Source: Formicarius rufipectus (taxonomy: Eukaryota; Chordata; Aves; Passeriformes; Formicariidae). Taken from it: 64,000 nucleotides of DNA. Under the pieces are notes generated by a model, which saw nothing but the letters and a program-made list of their open reading frames with translations, was not told the origin of the DNA and ran no database searches. Both the position numbers and the translations under genes were made by a program. This document shows, one piece after another, positions 36,905-49,500 of the stretch; within the stretch, counting starts at the first letter, position 1; every line of letters begins with the position of its first letter. The stretch lies in the NCBI GenBank assembly GCA_013399695.1, contig VXAU01001099.1, positions 496,001 through 560,000 of the forward strand. The letters run 5' to 3'.

Positions 36905-36955
36905 AAAAATATACTGCACTGTATGTAGAAAAAATATACTGCACTGTTAATGTAG
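36905..36955. repeat. 24/27-bp tandem duplication, two copies
   Basis: Two adjacent copies of AAAAATATACTGCACTG plus a TATGTAG/TTAATGTAG tail. The copies differ by a small insertion. Confidence 0.88.
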
Positions 36956-38326
36956 AAAGATGCATAATTTTATTCTTCTGCTTTACTAACACTGTTAGTA
37001 GGGAGTATTTCTCCTTATACAAAGCAAGAAGGTCTAAAATATGAAACGCAATCACAGTTAACAGTAGAGTGTAAGGGACTAATTAAAATGAGTTTTAGAA
37101 TCACTTGGCCAAATTAATTCATGTTTATTTTCCTTCTAAGCTTAGACTGCTGAACTGTAAATTCGTGAAAAAAGGAAAATAAAAATAGGAAGAGCAACTC
37201 CATCCTCATGATACCAACAATTAAGGCATGACGAATTTGACCAATACCCAGAGGTACTCATTAGAAAAACACAATTCAAGAACATCTAAGGATTCAGCTT
37301 ATAAAAATGTATGCACTCATTTTTACTCTCATATTATTATCAACACATTTATGATTTCTTTCTTTTCTATACAGCTAATTCTCGTGCAGAAGTTGATTGT
37401 TGCAGCCAGTGAAAATGTTCTATACTGTATTACTGGGAAATTACTTGGTAAAGCTTGGAATAGTAATTTTAATTGAATAAAAGGGTGATTTGTCTAGGAG
37501 TAGAAATAGATATTACAGAGAAGTGCTTAATCTAATTTTAAAACTACCCATTCTGAAAAAAAAAAATATTTAGATAAATATTTCAGACCAACAGCAAATA
37601 ATGGTATTCATTTATCAAATACAATCTGTGTCAGATTCTTTTGGCAGAAATAATTATATTTAACTGTTATGTTTAAGTATAAGCAATCATTTACATAAAT
37701 GAAGAATAAGCAGTTTTCTGATGTCTTTTTCAGATATGTTGTTGTTTGTTTTATTGAGCAATACCAAGCAAACACATGCACATTCTGATTTATGATATGG
37801 ACTGAGGAATTGGTAGCAGCACCACAGTTTGAGTCATTTACAACTAAATTAAATACAGTGCTAAAACCCAGAGCATTCAATATTATAAGGAACAATCTTA
37901 GATTGTCAAGGGAACAGACTGTAAAAAAAGCCTTCCAAAATTCTATTTATTACGGAGAGTTGTCACTCTTTTCTCAAGATGAGCAAATTTTTCTCCATAA
38001 CTAATCCCTTGGAAATCAACTGTATTATTAAGGAAAATTATGCCCTGATTCTTCAAAATGCTTTTCCACATGCTTAGTTTTTTAACACATGAGAAATCAC
38101 AGAGATATTCAGCAATCTGCAGAGTTTAGGAATTCTGAAACATATACTGTATGTCATATACCTGTAATGTCGAAGTAAAGCAATACTTCATCAGCAGTGC
38201 CAATTAATAGATCTCAGAGTTCTTTCCAGAAAGTTTACTCCATTATACCTTGGCAGAGCTGGAGGATGTCATTCACTGAGATGGAGTTTGGACAACTTCT
38301 GTTGATAAAGATTGTTTCCTATAAGC

Positions 38327-38370
<44 letters not shown>

Positions 38371-38380
38371 CTCTCTCTCT
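38327..38380. repeat. Compound microsatellite (CT)n(AT)n(CT)n
   Basis: About ten CT units, about twelve AT units, then five CT units, uninterrupted. A likely length-polymorphic marker. Confidence 0.97.
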
Positions 38381-41300
38381 TCACGTGTGTAGTCATGGTA
38401 TTATCATTTTTACAAAACGTTATCAATTCACCACCATCTCAAAATAAATTAATTTCCTTTATGTGGTGAAGCCACAGGCCAAATCGATGACATTAATCAA
38501 GGATTTAACATGACCCCATAAGCTCATGGTTACATAGGTAGTAGAATTCTACTTTAAAATTCCTAAGCTAAGAAATCCATTTATGAGAAGTGCTACTAAT
38601 TCTTCATTCTGTGCATCCATTGTACTTAGAAATAAATTATTTAGTAAAAAAGGGTGTCAAAAGCATACTGCACTACTAAGAGTATTGTTTTCCATGCATT
38701 TTTTTAAATTTATAAATTTGTGAAAAAAATCTCATATAAAAAACCTTTTTTAAGGTTGTCTTTGAACTTCATACTATGGTTTTGAAGGAGAACATGTGTG
38801 AAAAAGAATCCCAAAGCAAGCAAACAAGCCTCAAGTGACTGAATTCACCAGTAACAAAAGAGAGACCAGTTTCTTTCAAGTGGTATCCTCCTGTACTGCT
38901 TAAGCTGCCTTTTTCTAACAAAACTTTAAAAAAGGGCATTTTTTCTTTATTTCCTGCAGAGGACAATCACTCTTTCAGTGATGATGTTGTCTGGAAGCCT
39001 CTACAATCACCTGTGATATTTGCACCACTGTTTTTACAATAATTTAATACTGTATTGCATAAAAGAACTGAACAAGCAGACTGAATACTGTATCAAATCA
39101 AATACTGCTACTCATTCACACTACCAGGTACAGACTGCAGAAAGTAAGGCTGGCACAGGTCTTCTGAAAGGAAAGAGTAAGGAGTATCATCTTCAGTTGA
39201 TCATCTTGATGCTTCCTCCTACCTGCCTCCATAGGCTGGTTCTTTGTGGCCTATTCAACAGCTGTGTGTGTATCCAAGGAGCCAAGGCAGACTCTGGTAA
39301 CCCTGACATACACAGTGCTGCCATATATATGGACAGGGACTCGGCGTTCATCCAGTAAGGCAGAGAGTAAGCTCCTCCCAGATGTCAGGTTTTCAGCACA
39401 TCTTCAGTACCTACTCTATCAATGCCCTGAAATAAATTGTTTATTGCTAGTGCTCTTTAAGAAATCTGTTCCAGCAGAAGCAAGGCTGGCACAGACTGTA
39501 CAGCTCACAGGCACAGAGGCTGAGGACTGTGAAGAGGATAGCAGACACATGGAAGTAATTCCCAAAGATCCTTAGGAGATGCAGATGGAGATCAAATTCA
39601 TCTGCGCTGCTTATTTGCCTCTTCTAGTGACACAAATAGCTGAACACCTACCCAGTGTCCTCTGACCAGCTTACAAGAAAATATCTGTCATCTTAAATCT
39701 CCCTTTTACTGGCTCCCTTTTATTTACAGAATACTTTTTCTGTATTAGGAGGCACTAATACTGCTAGAAATACAAGTTGTTTTTAAAGGTGTAAGGATTG
39801 CTCATGTTTTCAGTGCCAGAGAGTTTTGTCAAAAATTATTTGTATGGGCACTCAGAAGCTGAAGGAAGGACAGAAGCAGCATATTTCAACAGCATTTAGG
39901 ACTAAATAACTATGTATGTAAATTCCAAACAACTTTTGTGGACTCACTTTGCCTTTATATAGGTAGAAAGTCTTTTATGTTTATATAGCATGAGTTAAAA
40001 CAGAGTTACACATTTTAAAATGTATTATGTTTAAAACATTTGTCAAGATTTGTCTGCATCATTTGCCAGGATGTTATTGATGTTGCAACAAACAAAAATC
40101 TGGGAAAAAAAAAAATTAAAATATAACAAGACAAACTGGATGCCATGTTAAATTCCTGTGCTATATAAACCTAAAGTCTGACACAGCATTTATATACCCC
40201 TAAAATAGTGAAGGTTTTTGCAGTATTCAAGTTACTGAAAGAGGTCAGTTTTTCTCACCACCACATTAAGTCAATTTATTTGCATTTAACTGTTGAAATA
40301 CTGAAACCATATTGTATTAGAACATAATTCTCTTGCCAATCTTCATGTTCTCTTTTTCCCTCCAAATTCAAACCACGTTAAGAACTGAATTTGTTAAATC
40401 TTACATTGATAAATTTTACTGAAAAAATGTAAATTAATTTACATCTATGCTGTTTACTCTTAAAAGGAAAGATTCACATATCAACACAGTGAAGATTAGA
40501 AAAATCCCAACTGTAGAATTGCACAGAGCAATCAAATTCAATTCCTTGAAACCATACTCAAAAACATAAAATATCTGTTTGCTACTACTTTGTTAACTAC
40601 TCCAACAACAGCAAATCCTGTAAGTGGCTCATCTCATACACTGAACAATAAGTGAAACATGTAGTCAGCAATTTTTTTTATACATCTATCTATATATACA
40701 CATGTACATGAGGCAATTTCAACCTGAATAACTGAATTCAGAGGCCTATTTACAGTACAAATTATTATCTCAGCTAATCAATTTTAAAAGACTCTTGAAT
40801 AAATGGAGAAAGGGCTAAAACAGTGAGAGCAAGAGATAACTGTGACTCAATACATTTTGCAAGGGTTTACCAAGATCTTATTTTCTCACGTGTGATTTTT
40901 TTCCCATTACGACATTTTCATAGCTTTTTTAATTGTAATTTTTAACATATAAAATGACCCAAAACCAAATTCTTCTTCTTTGGCCTTTCAGCAGGAAAAA
41001 AAGAATACAGTTTTGGTAAATCTAAGAAGAAGTATTTATAATAATTTTGAATAAAAAAGTGGACAAGTTCAAGAAATATTCCAAATTTAGTGGAAAACAC
41101 AAAGTTTATACATTCTTAGAGGCTGTTTGTTGAGGGAAGAAGTCTGTGGTATAAATGACTCAGAATCTTTATCAGTTTAAACTAATAACACAAAGTGGGG
41201 TGAACTCAGGCTGTGCTGCATTAACCACTACGTGCTACACATTCTTTGAAGTGGATACTGAGATACAACAATGGAAAAAGTTGCTCTTTGGTTTACAGCC

Positions 41301-42073
41301 CTCAGCGAGGGTCTCGTGGCTCTGCCCCAGCAATTATGGAAGCAATATGAATCCTCAGAGATGGCAGGCTCTCTGCACTTCACAAACAACTCTGTTTGGA
41401 ACTTAAGATCAGGTTATCTTGGGAAAAATAATTTATGTACTATAGACCAGAAAAAAAAAAAGAGAATCCCCAATAGTATGGTTCCTTTGAACATTATTTA
41501 CTCAGTGAACCGAGTCACCCAGCTGTTTTTGTACCATACTATTCTCTGCTTCTATGTGTCTCTTTTCAGTACAGCCATAATGACCATCTAATACTTCCTC
41601 CATTTTAATCAAAATTTTCTTCATGGCAATTCTGCCAATTTTATATTCCTTCTTCTTTCTTAAAACTGTAGCCCACATATCAGTGCTCTAATTTTCAGAG
41701 ATGGCAAACATGGTTGGGCTGGAAATCACAGTAGGTCAAACACTGCAGCAAAACAAGCACTGTTCTGTACTGAGTAGCAAAGATGCCACCCACTGTTACT
41801 AAGATTCTCACTGAATTTGATTAAAATTTCTGCTCAGGTCCTGGAATGCTTATTTAGAGCAGCTATCCAAAAGTGAAGTAGTCCTGCTTATGCCATTGGG
41901 CCTCCCCTTAGGGCAAGATCTACTTAATCACAAAGTCTGGCCCTTATTTTAAACTTATTTTGTTAAGTGTGGTTAGAAAAAGGGGAAAGAAAGGCAGTGT
42001 TTTGCTGACATTTTTTTTCTTGTTATTTAGCTTTGCTGTCAAGGTGCACTTCTTTCATACAGAGTAATTGCCT

Positions 42074-42278
42074 AAGAAAAATAAAGAAAAATAATAATTA
42101 AAAAAAATTAAAAAAACACAAACAAATAAACAAAAAACAACACACACGAACAAAAAAACCAACCAACCAACCAAACAAACAAAAAACCACAACAAAACAC
42201 AAGAAACCCCGAACCCAACAAACAACAAAAACCTAAAACAAACTCACATAGAGATAAACCCACAGAAAACAAAAAAAT
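42074..42278 (+). repeat. Long A/C-rich low-complexity tract
   Basis: About 205 bp dominated by A and C: AAAT-rich at the start, then AAAC, ACCA and AACC repeats. This is the longest such tract in the window. The open frame reported on the other strand is an artefact of the composition. Confidence 0.93.
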
Positions 42279-44423
42279 CCCATGCAGGAGCATTTGTTTC
42301 CTTTTCTTAAGCAGAGAAACTGGTCTCCCTCTGCAGCAGCTGTTATCACAGTGTGCTCTGTACTTCCTGTAGTTGTTCAGATATTCTCACAGATGAGAAG
42401 AGGCAGGAAGAAGGTAAATAAACATGGACCTTTACTTCTTCTAGATTTAACAGGAGGCTAAAGAACAGAACTGCTGAGCTGCAATGACAGAGTTATGCAA
42501 TCACACACTTATAGTGCTTCAGTAAAAGCAAAATCTTCATCAACACTTTGAGAGACAGATTTGAGGATGGGAATAAGGATTTCAAACCCAAACATTTTTA
42601 GATGCTGAGGAAGATTAAATCTACATACAAACTAAAATTTCATGCCTTATGAATGTTGCTGTTCAAGGCCAAAGAAGGCTGAAATTATTATGAGTACTTG
42701 CGTTCTCCTCTGCCAGCTCAGGCTGGGCTGTTTTCTCAATAATTTTCTGGCCAAGTGTCAAGTTTCCTGAAAGATGCAAGTGGGATTCCAGCCAGCAACA
42801 GAAACTATGTGAACAGCTGAAGGCATGCAGGTTAGGAAGAAAGACCGACAACAAAGAAATAACACAAAACCAAAAATGCAGGGAAGATTACATCTTTTAG
42901 GGACAAAAAACAAAACAGAAAATAGCACCTTTGAATTTCCAATATTTTTGATGGAGATTAACAGGATATCCTACCCTGCTGAAACAAAAAAATTCTCTCA
43001 TTTCCTCTATCTTCTTCATTCCACTCACCTTCACTTTGAAACTGCCCCTCTTGTTTTCAACTCCTCATTCCCTTTTTCCTTTCCTATTTTCTCTGTTTAG
43101 CCTAATTCCTCTAGGTAAATTCAGATAAATAAGCCTTGCATTGCTTTAACAGATAGGCCTGTGACATTGATGCATGCCCTGTCACATCCTTACTTTGTAC
43201 TGGGACCAGAAACCCATCAGTGCCCTTGATTCAATTGCAAGTGAATAATGACCATGGATAAGCTGCTGTGGGCTCCAACATGACCCTGCCCGGGCCAGAG
43301 GAGCAGGCCCTGCTCAGCAGATGTCTGGACTTATTTTTCCTATGTCATAACTATAGCCAGTTAGAATAATTACAATAAGATGAAGCCATCATGTCTTGTC
43401 CTCACACTGCTCAACCAACTCCTGTGTGATCATTCTCATCCTCATTGACCAGTACCCTCTCACACATTTCCACTGAAAGGTCACCTTGTGAGGTGGCTCA
43501 ATACAGTACCCCAAAAATGATCTTTCATTCTTAATCAGTTCTTCTGCATAATTATAAAAATAGTGGAGTAAGCAGTGCTGAGTTAATGGACTAATAAACA
43601 AGATAGTGTCATTCCAGTTCTTGTGAAATACCATGGGATACTGAAGCATTTTGGGGTTCTCTGCACCTGCAGCAGACCAGCACTCCTCAGCGGCTCTCTA
43701 GGGCCTGAGGAAGACAATAGGAGTGAGATTTACAGCCACCCTGTATGCAGCTAGTAACACAGCCCACTCTCTGTGTCCTACTGAATCTTACCCACATTAT
43801 CTTCTGAGCTAACTGGTTGAGGTGCCACGTGGAATAGAGGAAAGTCTGGAAAAGATGAGTGAGTTTATGAGTTTAGACAGATCATATGCTCTCTTTCAGA
43901 GCTTTCTTTTTAAACCACTTTATAATGGATGCGAAAGGGCTACAGGATAAGGAGAGAGTACTGAACTAAAGCACCTTATAAAATACTGCAAGGTGAGAGT
44001 AGTAGTTTATCACAGCGGTTTTTGTTCTTAAATGCTATTTAAGTTTTCACAGATGAAAGCAATTTCAGAGCCTAGAAATAAGATTGCAGAGGACAGAAGG
44101 GAATAGTTGAACCATCAAAGACTGTGAATGGTGCATCAAAACGTAAACCAATCATTTCACCACAAGAAAACTTGGTATTTCAAGGATTATTCATGGAAAT
44201 GTTGAAGTGAGAAAACAACTTTTACAGAAAGGTAAAACTACATTATAAGTAACTGTCCCAGGAATGACTTCCAAGAAGAAACAGAGTAGCTCATTCTTTT
44301 ACTATTATTTTTCCAGGAACAATAAATGCCAGATTCAGCAACTGGTATAAAAGCATCCAGCTCCAGTTAGATCAGGGTAGTCTTGCTGATTTGTACTGAC
44401 TCAGCATCAGGCTGTTCACAAGA

Positions 44424-44545
44424 AGACAGAATGGTTGAGGCTGGGGAGGACCTGTGGAGACTGTTTGGTCCAGCCCACCACTTCAAACTGTCCTGAAACA
44501 GATCCAGGATGTAAGAATTCCTTAGACAGAGTCTGTGGCTGTCAC
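44424..44545 (-). mobile_element. Degraded CR1 LINE fragment
   Basis: Plus-strand AGAATGGTTGAGGCTGGGGA followed by GGACCTGTGGAGACTG and TTTGGTCCAGCCC resembles the antisense CR1 3' end (AGAATGGTTGAGGTTGGAAG-type). Similarity decays quickly after about 100 bp, so the far boundary is approximate. Confidence 0.65.
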
Positions 44546-46494
44546 TGGGACAGGCAAAAGCACCATCTGCAGGTATGTAGCAACTGATATACAGGCCTGA
44601 AGGATAGTTTTTCAAAGGGGGAAAGAAAGAAAAATTAATTATATGTTTGATCCATTTATTCTTGAGTTATCCATTGCAACAGCTCAAAACCTTGGGGTAG
44701 GGCACTGATAAAGAGTAACAGAGGGACCCTACCTGCAGCACTTTGCATCTTATGTACTCAGTGTAGTGCAATGATGGAGTTGTGCAGAAAAGCCCTCAGC
44801 TCTGCACAGCTCCCAGGTTCAGGTATCCTCACCTGCCTACCAGCCTGAGCCTTTCACCAAGAAAGCCCCAAAACACTGAGGGCTACAACCTGTCCTAAAA
44901 GTAGTCTAAATGTCAAGGCATAACCAAGAGCAGGTTGCTTGTTTATGAACACAAGAGAGTTGGAGTAAAGGTGAGTGGAGTTAATATAAGGATTAATCCA
45001 ATTCTTGCAGGAAACCATGGATAGCTTGCTGGATCATGCCCACAATAAAATGAGACTTGATAAACTAGGAAAAGAAAATAGATTAAATGGGGACATTTGG
45101 GACATTTAATAGGAGACTAGATAAGTTACAGAAAAACGTGCTGTGGAAAGCAATCCTTGCTTGGTCCTTTGGGAAGAAGTATATACACTAATAGCAGTTC
45201 TTCTCCCTTTATTTTGAAAAGTGAGTAAAAATGGAATTACCTTACTCAACAGAACTGCTTCCTATATATGCAGTTTTAACTACCAGCATTAATAATGAGA
45301 AAAGGATCTTTATTATTACTTTTTTCACCCCTGCTAACATTTCACCAATGCAGTCACTAGTGACTGAAATGGACTGTCTTTGGATTTGACAACCCTCCAC
45401 AAAAGACAGATTAATTTTGTTCCCATTGCATTTGCAATGGCAGCTTCTAGGAATAATGAAAACTAGATTCGGGTAAAGAGAATCTTTATTAGCAATATTG
45501 ATTCACAAAGCAATGAGAACACACCTTGTCCTTCAGCTCCCAGGTTAACACAGCATGGCTGACAGTTAGAGAATAAAATCTATTTACACAGAGTGAATCT
45601 GACCAGAAAGTCATTAGGACAATGTCATTTCCACAGTGTGCCTTTTTGAAGTGCAACCACTAACTGGTTCCTGTAAGGGTCTCATAATAACTGGATTTCA
45701 TGGCTTAGATTGATCTTAAAGAAATCAGAAAATATCATCAGTAAATATGCTGAATTTCTGAACTGGAAAAAAAATAGAACACTGAGTAGAAAATAAATTA
45801 GAAGAGATGATAACATATTACTAATCACTTTGAAGCTGCAATCCCTAATTTAATAAATTAGAGGATTTTCTTAGAATTGATAATAGCACTCTCAGATATT
45901 ACTGGGATGATATTTCTGTTTCGGAAAGAATCATTTGGGCAATGAGATCACATCTCAAGTTCCCTGTAAAATTATTTCAGCAAATGAACATCTTTGGTAA
46001 GAAGGAAATCCAGTATCATTCCCATGCAGCTCTAGATAAAAATCCAGAGGGCTTTTTAAATTTTTTTTAATTATTATTTTATTGCTTTGTGTTTTTCTTT
46101 TTAATGGGAAAAAAAAGGAGCATATTTAAATTCATGCTAAACAGCAGTAAAAGTCCCTGTGCAGAGCATGTAATTTATTTCCTGTCCTCTACAAGACAGG
46201 CATTGTAAACAACTACAAAATGACACCAACATCCAGAAAAGAGTTTAGAGAATAATATAGAAACATTTCTGAGTCTAATTATGAGCCAGAAAGGCAGCTT
46301 GGACAAGCAGAATGCAAACCATACTCTAAACCTCTACTCCTACAATTTTGTCACATCCCTACTGAATTGAGATCTCACATGGCCACTTGAATTGGATTAT
46401 TTTTTGCTCCTAAAATGTGTTGGTTGGCAAAAGTTGCACTATGGTCATAAGGTCCAGCACAGCAGTGGAGAAAATCCAGTTTTAAGTCCTTTGT

Positions 46495-46569
46495 CAAAAA
46501 CAAACAAAAAAACACCCCCCCACAGAAAAACAAAACAAAAAACCAAACCAAAACCAAAGAACAAACACC
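46495..46569 (+). repeat. A/C-rich low-complexity tract
   Basis: CAAA and CCAAA repeats with an eight-C run. Confidence 0.9.
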
Positions 46570-49500
46570 TTGTTGATCTACATTCCAGCATATCTGAGAC
46601 ACTACACTCATTACTATAAAACTCATTAAACTTCTTTATAGTTTGATGTGTTACAACACATTACAGAGCAATGGTAAATAAATGAATGCTGATTTGACAC
46701 GGCTTTCAACTGCCAGCAATTCTGCTTTCCTCAGTGTTACAATTAATGTCAGCAGTTAATGCCTTAAGTGGTGGAATTGGAAACTCAGCTACAATAAAGA
46801 AATGTAGTCAAATTTCAACTTAAGGATATACCCAAACTGCATCATGGCATTAGTTCAGCTGTCCCTGTCTCAGGCTGCAATTACAGTTCTGTTGGTCAGA
46901 GCAGCAGGGGCGTCGTTTGTCATCCTAAAGAAGGCTGGAGTGCTGTGAAATTGGGCACTTTGGAAAAACGCAGCTGTAGCAGAACATATAGGCAAGACCA
47001 TGAATTGAATTGGCTCCAAGCCAGCATGTAAAGAGAAAAAAACAAGAGAATGTAAATGAAAAAAATCATAGAATGCTGTACTCAGAAGATGTTCCTACTG
47101 GTATATCCTGACCAGCCTTAAAGGTCAGGATGACAACAATCTGCCTTCTCTGTGGAATTGCTTTATCAATTTGCAGCTCCTTTGTTCACCCTGTTAGCAA
47201 CAGGTTTACATCTTTCAAATAGATCTTCTATTTAGTTTTTGCTATGTAATTAGTCTCAGGTTCCTGTATATCTCTCTACACAACTGCAATAAACATGGGT
47301 GTGTATATGCATTCCTGCACAGACTGTACTGGATAGAATATGAATGGCTCAGCTATGCTCTGTAGCTCTACTGTCACTAACAGAGATTATTATTCAACTG
47401 AAGACAGCTCCTGAAGCTGAAGAAAGAACTCAGCTGTAGCTTTACCACTGCAGTGAATCCTAGAATGGGCAGAGGCTGCAGAAGAATGAGAACCATGTAA
47501 CTATGAGAAGCCCTAGTCCTTCTCTTTCCAAAAGAAGAACACGCCTATGTGTCTCATGTATTTAATGGTGAGAGAAAGAAGATTTCCTCAATCTACAAAG
47601 CTTCATGAAGTAAGAATTAAGATCTTTACATATAGTGTAACTCTCTACCACAGGCCTTTCATCACAGCAGATGAGACAAACCTTTCTGTGGGCTGCATCA
47701 AGGCTGTGAATCAAAAGTTCACGAGATCATCAGATACATCACTGTCTTTCCTTTAAGCAATAAGGCCCCATATCTGAGTGTACCCTCCTCAAGCCAAGCA
47801 TCACTCACTACAAATCCTGTCAGCTACTGGTTTGGAGAGACATAGGCACCTCTACCAGGTAGTGGTGCTTGGGTGGAAAGAATACAACTGAGGTAGGCAA
47901 GTCTCTTTCAGACTGGTGTAGGATTTTGACAAGGTATACATTAATATATGTCATTAGAGTTATTCAACAGCTATGCAAAAACTGGTTCAATCACTTCCAT
48001 TTATCTCTCTACATAATTTGTCTGCTGCCTTTGCAAGACATGGAGGCCCAGCAGGGCAGGTTTCAGGGGAAATTAAGTCATGGACAAACTCAGACCAAGA
48101 CTCATATTTAAAACAGGAATCCCTGAGGAGCAAGTTTCTTTTAAAAATATGAGAGTCCCTGCCTCTAACCTCTTCTCTTTACACATATGCCTACATGAGT
48201 ATGTACACCTCCATAATAATAAAAGCTTTTCCACTCAGATTTACATTAAGGAATTAATAAATACAAGTTACACATTTATGGCTCTAATATACTACTGAGG
48301 ATTAAGCTTTTTCTCCCATCTGAAGAGCAGAACAAATGCAAAGGCAAACATTACCCTGATTTATGCTTCATTACAGGACAGACTGGGGAAACAATCAGCA
48401 ATAAGCAATGTCTTGTAAAGAAAAGTGACAACTTCCCTTCGCTCCTCCATCCCTCCCCTCATCTCAGTGCTCTGTTTCTTCCCTCAGTCAAACAACACAA
48501 CACAAATAACACAACTACAATGTTGATGCTGTGCTGTATATTTTCTTTCATCTGCATTCAACTGGTCAAGATAAGGTGCAGATGCCCAGAGATTTAGGTA
48601 AGAGATGTTGGTATTATGCTGTAAATTCAGAGATACAGAAAACTGATGTTTATAAATGATGCCAGCTCCTAACACAGGAAGAAATGTTTGAATTTAGGTT
48701 TCTTTTCTCTTCTACATGGTGAGTAAAGGTTTGAATCATACAGCTTTGCTTTTAAATGAAATACATAAATGATTCCCAAACAGCTGACCTACTTACCACT
48801 GCTATGCAAACATCTGTTCACATTCATGCATGCAAATAAGAACATCAGCTAGCAAGTCTCTTAGGCTCAGATTAGTCTTTGTCAAGTCCTCCCAGAAACC
48901 ACTGGGGTGGAGGCCAATGACTGTATGAAGTGGGAGTAAAGGGAATTCTTGGGCTTTTTTGGGAGAATTGATCATCCTTAGAGAAAAAATGGACGATGGA
49001 GAATACAAAAAAACCACAACTACATGCAGAAAACTATATTTTCCAGTATGTTTGCTTTAATGGAAGTTTTCTTTTCTGTCTCTTTGTGGTGGTTTCCTAC
49101 TTCATCAAATAGTTTACCAGCTCATTTTATAAATGGACTTTGTGTCAAATTTTTATATCTCTTTATTCAAACCATCCTTTGAAAGTGCCAGAGTCCCAGA
49201 TCTGCTCCTGCTGAACTAAATGGGATTCCTGACATTGACAAGAATGGAAAGAGGACCACGCCAGCAGTATGCCTCATTAGATACACGATTCAATAGCACC
49301 CACTAAAATTGTGCTGAACTCTCCCTTTCAAGCAAATAAAGCAGGTAAACTCAAAGGCCATGAAATGTCACTATTACATTTCAGCACTTAAACCTCAGTA
49401 CCTGATGAATTAGCCATCTTCTTGCCAGGGATCTCAGAAAACTGCAGCCCCTGAGGGATTTCCCCTGGCCGTTACCACTTATTGCAAAGTCAAAGAGAGA

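Noticed and set aside
42108..42293. Hydrophobic Phe/Leu/Cys-rich minus-strand frame resembling a membrane peptide
   Set aside because: It is the reverse reading of the A/C-rich low-complexity tract, so the hydrophobicity is compositional.
43301..43315. GAGCAGG-C-CCTGCTC palindrome
   Set aside because: Only 7-bp arms in a locally GC-rich patch, so it could easily occur by chance in 64 kb.
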